A DNA stretch of 64,000 bases from Winogradskyella sediminis (GCF_003387355.1 NZ_QUNH01000002.1:1059986-1123985), one strand, 5' to 3'; counted from the first letter of the stretch, positions 38,001 to 47,528 are shown. Notes: generated by a model not told the origin, from the letters alone. Numbers and translations: made by a program.

Positions 38001-39487
38001 GTTTTGATTTTGATTCTAAAGTATCGCTTAGAGGTCAGCAGTTTATCTTTAATGATGTCTCCATGACTGATTCTGAATACTTCTCCAAAGGCAGTTTAAA
38101 TGGTTTTATAGCGCATAATAATTTTTCGGATTGGAAACTAGGTTTAGAGTTAAATACAGACAGACTTTTAGTTTTAAACACGGAAGAATCTGAGGACGAG
38201 TTATATTATGGTACAGGCTTTATTTCTGGAAAAGCAGAAATAAAAGGACCAACAGACCAACTAACTATTAAAGTTATTAATGGAAGAACTGAAGCCGGAA
38301 CGGAATTTTTTATTCCACTTAATGATTCTGAAAGTTTTGGTGATAACTCATTTATTCATTTTTTAAGTCCTGAAGAAAAAGCAACAAGATTAAAAGGAGA
38401 AATATCCGAAACCATTGAAGTGAAAGGTTTGGTATTAGATTTTGATTTAAATATAAATCAAAATGCAACCATAGAAATAGTAATAGATAAAGAAGCCGGA
38501 AGCACCATTAAAGGTCGTGGAGTAGGTGGACTAAACTTTCTAATAAACACCAACGGAACCTTTGATATGTGGGGAGATTTTGTGGTTTACGATGGTACAT
38601 ATAATTTTAAATACGGTGGCTTTGTAGAAAAGAAATTTATTGTAGAACAAGGAGGAAGTATTGTTTGGGAAGGAGACCCTATGGGTGCCGAAATTAATCT
38701 GAAAGCATTATATGCAGGTAATGCCAATCCTTCGGTATTATTAGATAATCCTATAAATCAAAGTATTGATGTTGAAGTTGAAATTCATCTTACAGGCAAA
38801 TTAGAACAACCAGATCCACAATTCGATTTTAGATTTCCAAATGTTAGCTCAACGGTAAAGTCAGAGCTAGATTATCGATTGTCTTCTAAAGATGAGCGCG
38901 ATAACCAAGCTTTAATATTTTTAGCGACAGGAGGATTTTCAAGTAGCCTAGGAGGTGCGAATTTTACAGGAACGATTTCAGAACGTCTTACAGGTATCGT
39001 AAATAATCTCTTTGGTGCTAATAATGGCAATTTAGATATTGGTATTGATTTTGAATTGGGACAAGACACACCAGAACTGCAAACAAACAATAAATTTGGT
39101 TTAACACTGCAAACTAAAATAAGTGATAAAATTTTGGTAAATGGTAAGGTGGGTGTACCATTCGGAAGCGCTAGTCAAACCGTAATAAGTGGAGATGTAC
39201 AAATCGATTTACTACTAAACGAAGACGGTACCTTAAGAGCCAAAGTGTTTAACAGGGAAAACAGCATTAGAAACTTTGGTGAAGAAATAGGGTATACACA
39301 AGGTGTCGGTCTGTCTTACAATGTTGAATTTGATTCGTTTAAAGAATTCCTTCAAATTATCTTTTCGGGTAAAAACAAAAACGTTAAGAGTGAGAAAAAA
39401 GAGCCTTCTAAAAAGAAGGATAGTGAAGATGATTTATTACCAGATTATATGTCTATGAAAGAGAAAAAATCTAAATCAAAGTCTTAA
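35075..39487 (+). CDS. tamB: Translocation and assembly module protein TamB
   Basis: About 1,470 residues. An N-terminal membrane anchor (FFILFLVLSIPAVQTKLG) is followed by a very long run of beta strands (DUF490/AsmA-like bridge) and the TamB C-terminal domain, ending in a basic tail (KKDSEDDLLPDYMSM). TamB spans the periplasm and helps phospholipid transport and outer-membrane assembly. The start is unsettled: the given coordinate is a TTG. The open frame extends 22 codons further and would encode a typical Lys-rich N-terminus (KSIKRILKILSKIVAIILLL), but contains no ATG, GTG or other TTG start before the stop; an ATA at 35021 sits where ATG would be expected. Confidence 0.93.
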   Translation: MLLFFILFLVLSIPAVQTKLGRYATDRINNDFKTDINIGRVGLQLNGDIELKEILIRDYKQDTLISVGELNSSIISFQNLLNSKLNFGDIDLQNVMFNLKTYKGETDTNLDVFVAKFDNDNPRVGPSEFLFSSSDVSIEGGIFRLTDENLDTPKIFEFSDLNANTTNFLINGPEVSARINKFSFIDSRGIAVKNLMSNFEYTLDHMTFGDLNISTELSELKGDLRFNYKREDFKYFTDKVDVVASFRDSDISLTELNVFFDEFGTGQHADFNADLSGTLNNLEAKNLNISTTSNTRIIGDITFKNLFSKEEDSFALQGDFQNLASNYRDLTALMPRLLGNSIPSVISKVGNFKIKGSSFITAKRVDADIEINTDLGFIKSNLELTDIDNIDNASYVGNIVLDEFNIGELINDPLVKTTSLNLDVDGKGFTLENLNTDVKGDVFVLDYNDYTYRDIVLSGDLGNSIFNGVVKVEDLNLQLDFNGLADFSEDLKKFDFKANVGYANLSNLNFVKRDSISEFRGLVTMTATGTTLDNAVGAINIKNTTYKNQDNDYVFEDFDIVSSFKDNERTIAIDSPDIIDGKITGQFKTKDILGLVENSVGSIYTNFVPNTVSEGQYIDFRFNIYSKIATVFFKDLILGKNTFIEGRIETDEKGFELTFNSPEIKFKDYFANNINVNIDNSNPLFNTYVEIDSLSAGVYNASQFSLINVTKRDTLLIKSEFKGGTNNADDFNLSMFYTIDEFNKSVVGLRKSEVKFKGFDWLLNSEKDTLNKVTFDRDFKTFDIFPISITHEDEEILVSGKVIDSTNKTFNVDFKDVELVKITPRIDSLALRGIVNGKLDVVQNEGVYLPKSNVEISGFFVNDYDLGNLKAAIEGNNSITNYNVDVTLVNDNLKSLDAKGTIDVAQNNPEIDLNVNFEEFLLDPLNPLGEGVISNIRGLVSGYANVTGSLNKPAIYGELLLDRAGLSIPYLNVDYGFDFDSKVSLRGQQFIFNDVSMTDSEYFSKGSLNGFIAHNNFSDWKLGLELNTDRLLVLNTEESEDELYYGTGFISGKAEIKGPTDQLTIKVINGRTEAGTEFFIPLNDSESFGDNSFIHFLSPEEKATRLKGEISETIEVKGLVLDFDLNINQNATIEIVIDKEAGSTIKGRGVGGLNFLINTNGTFDMWGDFVVYDGTYNFKYGGFVEKKFIVEQGGSIVWEGDPMGAEINLKALYAGNANPSVLLDNPINQSIDVEVEIHLTGKLEQPDPQFDFRFPNVSSTVKSELDYRLSSKDERDNQALIFLATGGFSSSLGGANFTGTISERLTGIVNNLFGANNGNLDIGIDFELGQDTPELQTNNKFGLTLQTKISDKILVNGKVGVPFGSASQTVISGDVQIDLLLNEDGTLRAKVFNRENSIRNFGEEIGYTQGVGLSYNVEFDSFKEFLQIIFSGKNKNVKSEKKEPSKKKDSEDDLLPDYMSMKEKKSKSKS

Positions 39488-39623
39488 ATTCTTGATTTTT
39501 TCTCATAATTATTAAATACTTATTAACGAAAACGTTTGAATTGTTTTTTACCTGTTATTTTTATGATAATAGTCACTTTTATATATATATAGTTTCTTAA
39601 TTTTACTGTAAATAATTATAATA

Positions 39624-40610
39624 ATGCTACAAACAATAAAAAAAATAGGTGTTTTAACCTCTGGAGGTGATGCACCGGGAATGAACGCTGCAATTAGATC
39701 TGTAGTAAGAACTTGTGCTTTCCATGACATAAAATGCTACGGTATTTATAGAGGTTACCAAGGAATGATTGAAGGAGATTTTGTAGAGATGGACGCACGT
39801 AGTGTAAAAGGGATCATAAACAAAGGCGGTACAATATTAAAGTCGGCACGTTCGCAAGGATTTAGAACTAAAGAAGGTCGGCAAATGGCTTACGATCAAT
39901 TAAAGAAAGCGGGTATTGATGCTTTGGTAGTAATTGGTGGTGATGGTAGTTTTACAGGAGCAATGATCTTTAATAAAGAATTTGAATTTCCGGTAATGGG
40001 TATTCCTGGTACTATTGATAATGATATTTTTGGTACAACTCATACATTAGGATACGATACAGCCTTAAATACGGTTGTAGATGTTATCGATAAAATTAGA
40101 GATACAGCCAGTTCGCATAACAGATTGTTCTTCGTTGAAGTGATGGGACGCGACGTTGGGCATATTGCTTTAAATGTAGGTATTGCTGGTGGTGCTGAAG
40201 AAATTTTAATTCCTGAAGAAGATTTAGGTTTAGACCGATTAGTAGAATCATTAAGACGAAGTAAAAAATCTGGAAAATCTTCGAGTATCGTAGTCGTTGC
40301 AGAAGGTGATAAAATAGGTAAAAGTGTTTTCGAACTTAAGGATTACGTCGATCAAAACATGGAAGATTACGACGTAAGAGTTTCTGTACTTGGTCATATG
40401 CAACGTGGTGGTCCGCCATCATGTTTCGATAGAGTTTTTGCGAGTAGAATGGGAGTTAAAGCTGTAGAAAGTTTAATTACTGGAAAAAGTAATTATATGG
40501 TTGGTATGAAAAATGACCTTATAGAATTAACACCGTTTGATCAGGCCGTAAAAGGAAAATCAAAAATTAATAAGGAACTTTTAAGAGTTTCGGATATTAT
40601 GTCAATATAA
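39624..40610 (+). CDS. pfkA: ATP-dependent 6-phosphofructokinase
   Basis: 328 residues. It phosphorylates fructose 6-phosphate to the 1,6-bisphosphate, the committed step of glycolysis. The nucleotide site VLTSGGDAPGMNAAIRSV and GGDGS (Gly105-Ser109) carry Gly at the position that separates ATP-dependent from PPi-dependent enzymes, and the catalytic PGTIDNDI is present. It is followed 32 bases later by gap, probably as one transcript. Confidence 0.96.
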   Translation: MLQTIKKIGVLTSGGDAPGMNAAIRSVVRTCAFHDIKCYGIYRGYQGMIEGDFVEMDARSVKGIINKGGTILKSARSQGFRTKEGRQMAYDQLKKAGIDALVVIGGDGSFTGAMIFNKEFEFPVMGIPGTIDNDIFGTTHTLGYDTALNTVVDVIDKIRDTASSHNRLFFVEVMGRDVGHIALNVGIAGGAEEILIPEEDLGLDRLVESLRRSKKSGKSSSIVVVAEGDKIGKSVFELKDYVDQNMEDYDVRVSVLGHMQRGGPPSCFDRVFASRMGVKAVESLITGKSNYMVGMKNDLIELTPFDQAVKGKSKINKELLRVSDIMSI

Positions 40611-40627
40611 ATAAGAATAAAAATTAA

Positions 40628-41644
<1,017 letters not shown>

Positions 41645-41662
41645 GACTTATTATTAATTCTG

Positions 41663-41707
41663 AAAATTCCGTAGAATTATGAATTGTCATAGGCTACGGA
41701 ATTTTTT
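41663..41707 (+). terminator. Terminator after gap
   Basis: AAAATTCCGTAG (41663-41674) pairs with CTACGGAATTTT (41694-41705), continuing into a T-run; the 19-base loop is long. Confidence 0.8.
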
Positions 41708-41722
41708 ATTATATAGATTATT

Positions 41723-42586
41723 ATGATTTTAATTACAGATGGTGGTTCTACAAAATGCGATTGGATAGCTATAGATTCAAACGGAAATCAAACTGTCGAT
41801 AAAATAAGAACCAAAGGTTTAAATCCTGCGATTGTAGCAGAAAAAAAACTGAATAAAACAATTCGTAAGAGTAGTGAATTGATGACTCTTGCAGATGAGG
41901 TTACTCATATATATTTTTATGGAGCAGGTTGCGGAACAGAAAAGCCAAGGCTGTTATTAAAATCAATCCTTGAGTCTTATTTTGTAAATGCTAAAGTTGA
42001 AGTTAGAGAAGACACCTATGCAGCGGTAAGAGCATGTATTGATACCAACGATGAAGCTGCTGTTGTATGCATATTAGGAACCGGTTCTAACTGTAGTTAT
42101 TATGACGGTAAGGATTTACATCAGCGTGTAGATAGTCTTGGGTTTATTTTAATGGATGATGCCAGCGGAAATTATTTTGGCAAACAATTAATTAGAGATT
42201 ATTACTTTAATAAAATGCCAGATACAATTAGTGTCGCATTTGCTCACAAGCATAATTTAGATGCAGATTTTATTAAATACAATTTGTATAAGCAAACCAA
42301 TCCAAGTGCATATTTAGCAGACCATGCAGAATTTATGTTTATCAATAAAGATTCAGAATACATTAGTAATATTATAACAAAGGGAATTCGTTTGTTTACC
42401 GAGAACATGATTCTTCAGTTTAAGGAAGAATTAGATGCAGGTGTGCCAGTGCACTTTGCAGGTTCTATTGCGTTTTTTGGACAAGATGAAATTAAGAAAG
42501 TGGCAGACGAATATGGCTTTAAAGTCGGTAACTTTGTAAGAAGACCTATAGAAGGTTTAGTAGATTATCATGTTAAAAACTTGTAA
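41723..42586 (+). CDS. N-acetylglucosamine kinase-like BadF/BadG ATPase
   Basis: 287 residues. An ASKHA-fold sugar kinase of the BadF/BadG/BcrA/BcrD group: phosphate-1 loop DGGSTKCDWIAID at the N-terminus, ILGTGSNCSYYDG as phosphate-2 and HFAGSIAFFGQDE near the C-terminus. It probably phosphorylates N-acetylglucosamine released from the cell wall, but the substrate is inferred from relatives. It ends 1 base before the mgsA start, so the two are coupled. Confidence 0.85.
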   Translation: MILITDGGSTKCDWIAIDSNGNQTVDKIRTKGLNPAIVAEKKLNKTIRKSSELMTLADEVTHIYFYGAGCGTEKPRLLLKSILESYFVNAKVEVREDTYAAVRACIDTNDEAAVVCILGTGSNCSYYDGKDLHQRVDSLGFILMDDASGNYFGKQLIRDYYFNKMPDTISVAFAHKHNLDADFIKYNLYKQTNPSAYLADHAEFMFINKDSEYISNIITKGIRLFTENMILQFKEELDAGVPVHFAGSIAFFGQDEIKKVADEYGFKVGNFVRRPIEGLVDYHVKNL

Positions 42587-42587
42587 T

Positions 42588-42950
42588 ATGGAAATAGCAA
42601 TCATCGCACACGATGGTAAAAAGGCTGAAATGGTTCAGTTTTTAAATGAACATCGCGAGATTTTACGTCAAAAAAATATTAACTTAATTTCTACAGGTAC
42701 CACAGGAGAAAAGGTGTCAAAGGCAGGATTTGATGTCAATGCGTTGCTGTCTGGTCCATTAGGAGGTGATGCTCAAATCGCTGCACGAGTTGCAGAAGGT
42801 AAATGTGGTATGGTTCTATTTTTTAGAGACCCATTAGATCGCCATCCTCATGAACCCGATATATTAATGTTAATGCGCTTATGTGATGTGCACAATGTGC
42901 CTTTAGCTACAAATCCGGCTACTGCAGATTTATTAATGAAGGCTATCTAG
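42588..42950 (+). CDS. mgsA: Methylglyoxal synthase
   Basis: 120 residues from the ATG at 42588; the six residues upstream are read-through of the previous gene. It converts dihydroxyacetone phosphate to methylglyoxal and phosphate, a bypass that relieves phosphate shortage. IAIIAHDGKK, LISTGTTGEK, SGPLGGDAQIAARVA and FFRDPLDRHPHEPDI contain the phosphate-binding residues and the catalytic Asp (DPLD). The location behind pfkA, gap and the sugar kinase places it at the triose-phosphate branch point. Confidence 0.96.
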   Translation: MEIAIIAHDGKKAEMVQFLNEHREILRQKNINLISTGTTGEKVSKAGFDVNALLSGPLGGDAQIAARVAEGKCGMVLFFRDPLDRHPHEPDILMLMRLCDVHNVPLATNPATADLLMKAI

Positions 42951-42992
42951 TACTTTTTTTTAATAACCTGTTAATAAAACTGGGCAAGGCTA

Positions 42993-43023
42993 TTGTAAAA
43001 CTTATATTTTGGTTATATCTTTG
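42993..43023 (+). promoter_or_regulatory. Promoter of the small membrane protein gene (TTG - 20 - TATCTTTG)
   Basis: TTG (42993-42995), a 20-base spacer and TATCTTTG (43016-43023) make a full Bacteroidota promoter, 30 bases before the ATG at 43054. Confidence 0.7.
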
Positions 43024-43053
43024 TACTAACAAAACGAAAACGATACAAGAATT

Positions 43054-43236
43054 ATGTTCGACTTTGATCAATATTTAGGATTTTTAGCATTTTTAACCAT
43101 ATTAACTATAGGATTTTGGTTAATGATTTTCCTTTTAACTTTTGTAATTCCGTACTGGGTATTTGGTTCAGCTATGGAGCGTTTTAAAGAAATTAAAGAA
43201 GAAAAGAAAGCAAAACGCGAAGGTAGAGTTGCTTAA
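43054..43236 (+). CDS. Small conserved membrane protein
   Basis: 60 residues. One long or two short hydrophobic segments (FLAFLTILTIGFWLMIFL to PYWVFGSA) are followed by a highly charged C-terminal helix (ERFKEIKEEKKAKREG). A strong promoter and a terminator bracket it, so it is a real single gene. Function unknown. Confidence 0.72.
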   Translation: MFDFDQYLGFLAFLTILTIGFWLMIFLLTFVIPYWVFGSAMERFKEIKEEKKAKREGRVA

Positions 43237-43249
43237 AACTTCACTTTTG

Positions 43250-44554
43250 TTATATCATATTATTTAAAGAGCGTATTTTACGCTCTTTTTTTGTAGTAAA
43301 TGTATAAAACAATATTGCGGCAATTAGACCTACCAATGCAATTAATGCCATAACACCAAAGGTATGTTGTAATCCAACGGCACCTTTATTGGCATCTAAA
43401 AAATAACCCATTACCAATCCTGCAAAAATATCTGGAGTATAGCCTACAACAGAAATAAAACCAACTGCTGTTCCTGTAACAGCCAATGGTATTTTAGCTT
43501 CTTCTAAGGTTGCAAAATATAAAACTCTTGTAGAATAGACACCTAAAGCCATAGTTCCTATAGATAATATAAATAAAAGAGTCGTTGAGTCATTAATAAT
43601 TCCGAGATAGAATATAACGCTTGTCGCAGTCATTAAAAGGAAACCGATAATAATCCAAAGAGATGCTTTAGTTCTATCTGCGAGCAAACCAATGACAACT
43701 CCAATAGCAGGACGTAAGTATAATAAGTAAGTGCCAACTTTTGCGGCTTCAATTTTATTATATCCCAAAACGTCCTCTGCATATTTACTGAAGAGATCTG
43801 TCATTTTATACCCATAATAAGCACATAGTATAATAACCATCAGCAGCCAAACGGCTCTATATTGCATCACTAGTTTAAAATTCTCTAAGGTTAATAATTT
43901 AGATGGATTTTCAGATGTTGTGCTTTCCGTTTCTGAGAACCTTAAAAAGAAATAAGTAATAACAGCTATTCCCATAACCGCAATGGAACTGTATGATATA
44001 ACTTCTTTAAAAGCTAAACGACGCTCTGCAATTGTAGTTATTTCTATGTCTGTGGTAATAAATAGAGAGAAAATTATGACTCCAACAGAACCAAAAAGTG
44101 CAGCCACTAAACCTCGGCCTCCATCTAAGAACCCAAATGCTATGCCTTGTTTATTGCTTCCTCCCCATATTCTAGTAGCTTTTATCATGGCCGCCCAAAA
44201 AAGAAAGATGGTTGTAAATCCCCAGAAAGCATACAGAATATGTAAATTATAAAGGTTAGGGTAGGTCGCTAAATAAAACCCGCCTAAGGCCGTTAACATA
44301 AGAGCAAAAGACATTAGAACATGAGGCTTAAACTTATCTGCCAAAGGACCACCAAAAAGATAAGAAACTAGTGCTACAATTCCATATGCAGCAAAACAAC
44401 TACCTAGTTCGGTGTCGGTTATAGAAAAAGATTCTAGAAATGTTGTTCTAAAAATACGTTGAAGGACAAAGGGTAAAATAAAAACAGCCTCTGCTGCTAA
44501 TATCAGTAATATTATAACATATAGAGGCTGTTTTTTTGTAGTGTTATTCTGCAT
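43250..44554 (-). CDS. MFS transporter
   Basis: 434 residues from the ATG at 44554; a longer frame to 44593 overlaps the carboxylase gene. About twelve membrane helices in two halves with a central charged loop (FLRFSETESTTSENPSKLL), the layout of major-facilitator carriers. The loop after helix 2 reads GGPLADKFKPH, the MFS A-motif. The substrate is not predictable. It starts 1 base after the stop of the carboxylase gene, suggesting that the two are one operon; a link to leucine or isovalerate metabolism is a guess. Confidence 0.88.
   Translation of the reverse strand: MQNNTTKKQPLYVIILLILAAEAVFILPFVLQRIFRTTFLESFSITDTELGSCFAAYGIVALVSYLFGGPLADKFKPHVLMSFALMLTALGGFYLATYPNLYNLHILYAFWGFTTIFLFWAAMIKATRIWGGSNKQGIAFGFLDGGRGLVAALFGSVGVIIFSLFITTDIEITTIAERRLAFKEVISYSSIAVMGIAVITYFFLRFSETESTTSENPSKLLTLENFKLVMQYRAVWLLMVIILCAYYGYKMTDLFSKYAEDVLGYNKIEAAKVGTYLLYLRPAIGVVIGLLADRTKASLWIIIGFLLMTATSVIFYLGIINDSTTLLFILSIGTMALGVYSTRVLYFATLEEAKIPLAVTGTAVGFISVVGYTPDIFAGLVMGYFLDANKGAVGLQHTFGVMALIALVGLIAAILFYTFTTKKERKIRSLNNMI
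43266..43292 (+). terminator. Terminator of the small membrane protein gene, embedded in the MFS coding tail
   Basis: AAAGAGCGTA (43266-43275) pairs with TACGCTCTTT (43279-43288) around TTT, and the plus strand continues in a T-run. The same bases encode the last residues KERKIRSL of the convergent MFS protein. Confidence 0.82.
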
Positions 44555-44555
44555 A

Positions 44556-46184
44556 TTAAACTTGCAATACTCCCATATTAAACGGTTTTTCAATAGGAGC
44601 GTGGTTGGCAGCCTCTATTCCCATGGAAATCCATGTTCTAGTATCTAGAGGATCAATAACACCATCTGTCCAAATACGCGATGCAGCATAATATGGCGAG
44701 ACTTGATCGTCGTATCTCGATTTAATTTTATTAAATAATTCTTCTTCTTTTTCTTTAGTAATTTTTTCTCCTTTTTTCTTAAGAGATGCGGTTTCTATTT
44801 GCAACAACACTTTAGCAGCTGAGTTACCACTCATTACGGCTAATTCAGCGCTTGGCCACGCTGCAATTAATCTTGGGTCATACGCTTTTCCGCACATTGC
44901 ATAGTTTCCGGCACCATAGCTATTTCCTAAAACAATTGTGAATTTAGGTACCACAGAATTACTCACTGCATTTACCATTTTAGCTCCATCTTTAATAATT
45001 CCGGAATGTTCCGATTTACTGCCTACCATAAATCCTGTTACATCTTGAAGAAATACCAATGGAATTTTTTTCTGATTACAATTTGCAATAAATCGTGTAG
45101 CCTTATCTGCAGAGTCGTTATAAATTACTCCACCAAATTGCATTTCTCCCTTTTTTGTCTTTACTAATTTTCGTTGATTTGCTACAATACCTACAGCCCA
45201 ACCTTCAATGCGTGCGTAGGCTGTAATAATGGTTTTTCCATAATCCTCTTTGTATTCGTCAAATTCAGAATTATCAACCAAACGCTTAATGATCTCTTTC
45301 ATATCGTATTGGTCAGCACGACTTTTAGGAAGTATACCGTAAATGTCTTCAGGATTTTCTTTTGGTTTTTTAGATTCAGCCCTATTGTAACCTGCTTTAT
45401 CAAAATCACCAATCTTATCAATGATACTTTTTATTTTATCTAACGCGGCTTTATCGTCCTTAGCTTTATAATCTGTGACACCAGAAATTTCACAATGGGT
45501 AGTAGCGCCTCCTAAAGTTTCATTATCAATAGATTCGCCAATTGCAGCTTTTACTAAATAGCTTCCAGCCAAGAAAATACTACCTGTCTTATCAACAATT
45601 AAGGCTTCGTCACTCATAATAGGTAAATAAGCACCACCAGCAACGCAACTACCCATAACTGCAGCAATTTGAGTAATTCCCATACTACTCATTACGGCAT
45701 TGTTTCTAAAAATACGTCCAAAGTGTTCTTTATCCGGAAAAATTTCATCCTGCATAGGTAAAAAGACTCCAGCGCTATCTACTAAATAAATGATAGGAAG
45801 CTTATTTTCAATTGCAATTTCTTGTGCGCGTAAATTCTTTTTTCCTGTAATCGGAAACCAAGCACCTGCCTTTACTGTAGCGTCATTAGCCACAACAATA
45901 CACTGTTTTCCTTTAATATAACCCATTTTAACCACTACACCTCCAGAAGGACAGCCTCCGTATTGTTCATACATACCTTCACCAGCAAAAGCACCAATTT
46001 CTATCGCTTTCGCTTTTGGGTCTAAGAGGTAATCAATACGCTCTCGAGCTGTCATTTTACCTTTTGAGTGATGTTTTTCAATGCTTTTTTCGCCACCACC
46101 TAATTTTACTTTTGCAAAGCGTTTTTTTAAGTCAGATACTAGGAGTTTATTGTGGTCTTCGTTTTGGTTGAATTTGATATCCAT
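44556..46184 (-). CDS. Acyl-CoA carboxylase carboxyltransferase subunit, methylcrotonyl-CoA carboxylase beta type
   Basis: 542 residues from the ATG at 46184; the longer frame to 46226 adds residues unlike the family. Two crotonase-like carboxyltransferase halves: N-half with GGCPSGGVVVKMG, VANDATVKAG and VMGSCVAGGAYLP; C-half with VTGFMVGSKSEHSGIIKDG and LGNSYGAGNYAMCGKA. This set resembles MCC beta, which carboxylates 3-methylcrotonyl-CoA in leucine breakdown, more than PccB. The biotin carboxylase/carrier subunit is not adjacent. Confidence 0.9.
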   Translation of the reverse strand: MDIKFNQNEDHNKLLVSDLKKRFAKVKLGGGEKSIEKHHSKGKMTARERIDYLLDPKAKAIEIGAFAGEGMYEQYGGCPSGGVVVKMGYIKGKQCIVVANDATVKAGAWFPITGKKNLRAQEIAIENKLPIIYLVDSAGVFLPMQDEIFPDKEHFGRIFRNNAVMSSMGITQIAAVMGSCVAGGAYLPIMSDEALIVDKTGSIFLAGSYLVKAAIGESIDNETLGGATTHCEISGVTDYKAKDDKAALDKIKSIIDKIGDFDKAGYNRAESKKPKENPEDIYGILPKSRADQYDMKEIIKRLVDNSEFDEYKEDYGKTIITAYARIEGWAVGIVANQRKLVKTKKGEMQFGGVIYNDSADKATRFIANCNQKKIPLVFLQDVTGFMVGSKSEHSGIIKDGAKMVNAVSNSVVPKFTIVLGNSYGAGNYAMCGKAYDPRLIAAWPSAELAVMSGNSAAKVLLQIETASLKKKGEKITKEKEEELFNKIKSRYDDQVSPYYAASRIWTDGVIDPLDTRTWISMGIEAANHAPIEKPFNMGVLQV

Positions 46185-46276
46185 TAATAGAGAATTGTTT
46201 TGCACGAATTTACGAAACGAATCCATGTTTGGAAAGTGAATGTTTTGTTAAATAATATTACATGGGATTATTTTCC

Positions 46277-46307
46277 TTGGAAACTATTTGATAATGTGTT
46301 ACGTTTG
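46277..46307 (+). promoter_or_regulatory. Promoter of the DoxX-FMN reductase-GNAT-MarR unit (TTG - 20 - TACGTTTG)
   Basis: TTG (46277-46279), a 20-base spacer and TACGTTTG (46300-46307), an exact match to the Bacteroidota consensus. It lies inside the longest possible DoxX frame, so it excludes starts upstream of about 46312 and points to the GTG at 46329. Confidence 0.75.
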
Positions 46308-46328
46308 TTTTCTAAAAACAACCTAAAA

Positions 46329-46682
46329 GTGAAAACGAACAAAATTATCTATTACGCAGCTACAGGCTTATTAACTTTATTAATGTTATTTTCTATTAGT
46401 ATGTATATTTTTAAGCATGATGAAATAGAAATCGCATTCACAAATTTTGGATATCCAACCTACATTATTTATCCTTATGCAATTGCTAAATTATTAGGAT
46501 TAATAGCGTTGTGGTTACCAGGCTTTAAAACGTTAAAAGAATGGGCATATTCTGGATTTTTATTTGCATTTATTCTTGCTTTTTTTGCACACTTTATGAT
46601 TGGTGATGGTGAACATATGGCAGCGTTAATAGCTCTAATTTTACTGATTTTATCTTACATTTTTTATAAAAAGAATAATTAA
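46329..46682 (+). CDS. DoxX-like membrane protein
   Basis: 117 residues from GTG at 46329, chosen because a complete promoter lies just upstream and because (M)KTNKIIYYAATGLLTLLM is the family N-terminus; a TTG-started frame from 46200 would cover the promoter. Four membrane helices in the DoxX pattern (YYAATGLLTLLMLF; YPYAIAKLLGLIALWLPG; WAYSGFLFAFILAFFAHF; MAALIALILLILSYIFY). DoxX-like proteins are linked to redox and thiol stress in other bacteria; the role here is unknown. Followed 16 bases later by an FMN reductase. Confidence 0.85.
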   Translation: MKTNKIIYYAATGLLTLLMLFSISMYIFKHDEIEIAFTNFGYPTYIIYPYAIAKLLGLIALWLPGFKTLKEWAYSGFLFAFILAFFAHFMIGDGEHMAALIALILLILSYIFYKKNN

Positions 46683-46698
46683 ATTTAAAAGAATAGAT

Positions 46699-47229
46699 AT
46701 GAAACACATTATCGTATTTGCCGGAAGTAATAGTAGTACTTCAATTAATAAACAGTTAGCCATTTATGCCTCAGAATTGGCAGAAGGTGTACGTACAACG
46801 GTGTTAGATTTAAACGATTTTGAAATGCCTATTTATAGTTCCGATAGAGAACAAGCCCAAGGTTTTCCTAAGCAAGCTGTAGATTTTATAAATCATTTAA
46901 GGGAAGCTGATGGTTTTATAATTTCTTTAGCTGAGCATAATGGTGCTTATACGGCTGCCTTTAAAAACATATTTGATTGGGCTTCTAGAGTAGAACAAAA
47001 GACTTTTTTAAACAAGCCTTTATTACTTATGGCAACATCACCTGGAGCTAGAGGAGGAGCTTCTGTTTTAGAGTTGGCTGCTGAACGGTTTCCTAGACAC
47101 GATGCGCAAATTGTAGGACAGTTTTCGTTACCTTCATTTTACGAAAATTTTGCTGATGGTAAAATCACTGATGCGACTCTAAATACACAATTATTAAATA
47201 AGGTAAAACTATTTAAAGACAATTTGTAA
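46699..47229 (+). CDS. NADPH-dependent FMN reductase family protein
   Basis: 176 residues with a flavodoxin-like fold. The phosphate loop is AGSNSSTSINKQLA, the flavin-contact segment is LAEHNGAYTAAFKNIFDW and the third motif is SPGARGGASVLELA. It reduces FMN, quinones or azo compounds with NADPH; the natural substrate is unknown. In one unit with DoxX upstream and a GNAT-like gene 2 bases downstream. Confidence 0.92.
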   Translation: MKHIIVFAGSNSSTSINKQLAIYASELAEGVRTTVLDLNDFEMPIYSSDREQAQGFPKQAVDFINHLREADGFIISLAEHNGAYTAAFKNIFDWASRVEQKTFLNKPLLLMATSPGARGGASVLELAAERFPRHDAQIVGQFSLPSFYENFADGKITDATLNTQLLNKVKLFKDNL

Positions 47230-47231
47230 TC

Positions 47232-47513
47232 ATGGAACTTAAACACCACACTTCAAAAAATCGCAACAGAGTTTATCTCGTTGATGAGGATAAAGAGATA
47301 GGTGAAATAGTATACACCTATCTGAATGACCATCTTATTGATATTAGCCATACCGAAATTGACTCTAACTACAGAGGGCAAAACCTTGGGCAAAAATTAA
47401 TAGACGAGCTTGCGTCATATGCAAGAAATCATCACTTAAAAGCTAAGGCAAGTTGCCCATATGTAGCTAAAGTGTTTGAAAAATCTAATGACTACAATGA
47501 TATCATTGCATAA
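47232..47513 (+). CDS. Short GNAT-like N-acetyltransferase (YjdJ-type)
   Basis: 93 residues, the length of the minimal Gcn5-related domains. EIDSNYRGQNLGQKLIDELA contains the R-G-x-x-L-G-x acetyl-CoA loop, followed by KASCPYVAKVFEK. The substrate is unknown. It begins 2 bases after the FMN reductase stop and precedes the MarR gene by 15 bases. Confidence 0.88.
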   Translation: MELKHHTSKNRNRVYLVDEDKEIGEIVYTYLNDHLIDISHTEIDSNYRGQNLGQKLIDELASYARNHHLKAKASCPYVAKVFEKSNDYNDIIA

Positions 47514-47528
47514 ATAAACATTGAGACT

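Noticed and set aside
46200-46328. N-terminal extension of the DoxX protein
   Set aside because: It contains a perfect promoter and overlaps the start region of the divergent carboxylase gene; its peptide is unlike the family.
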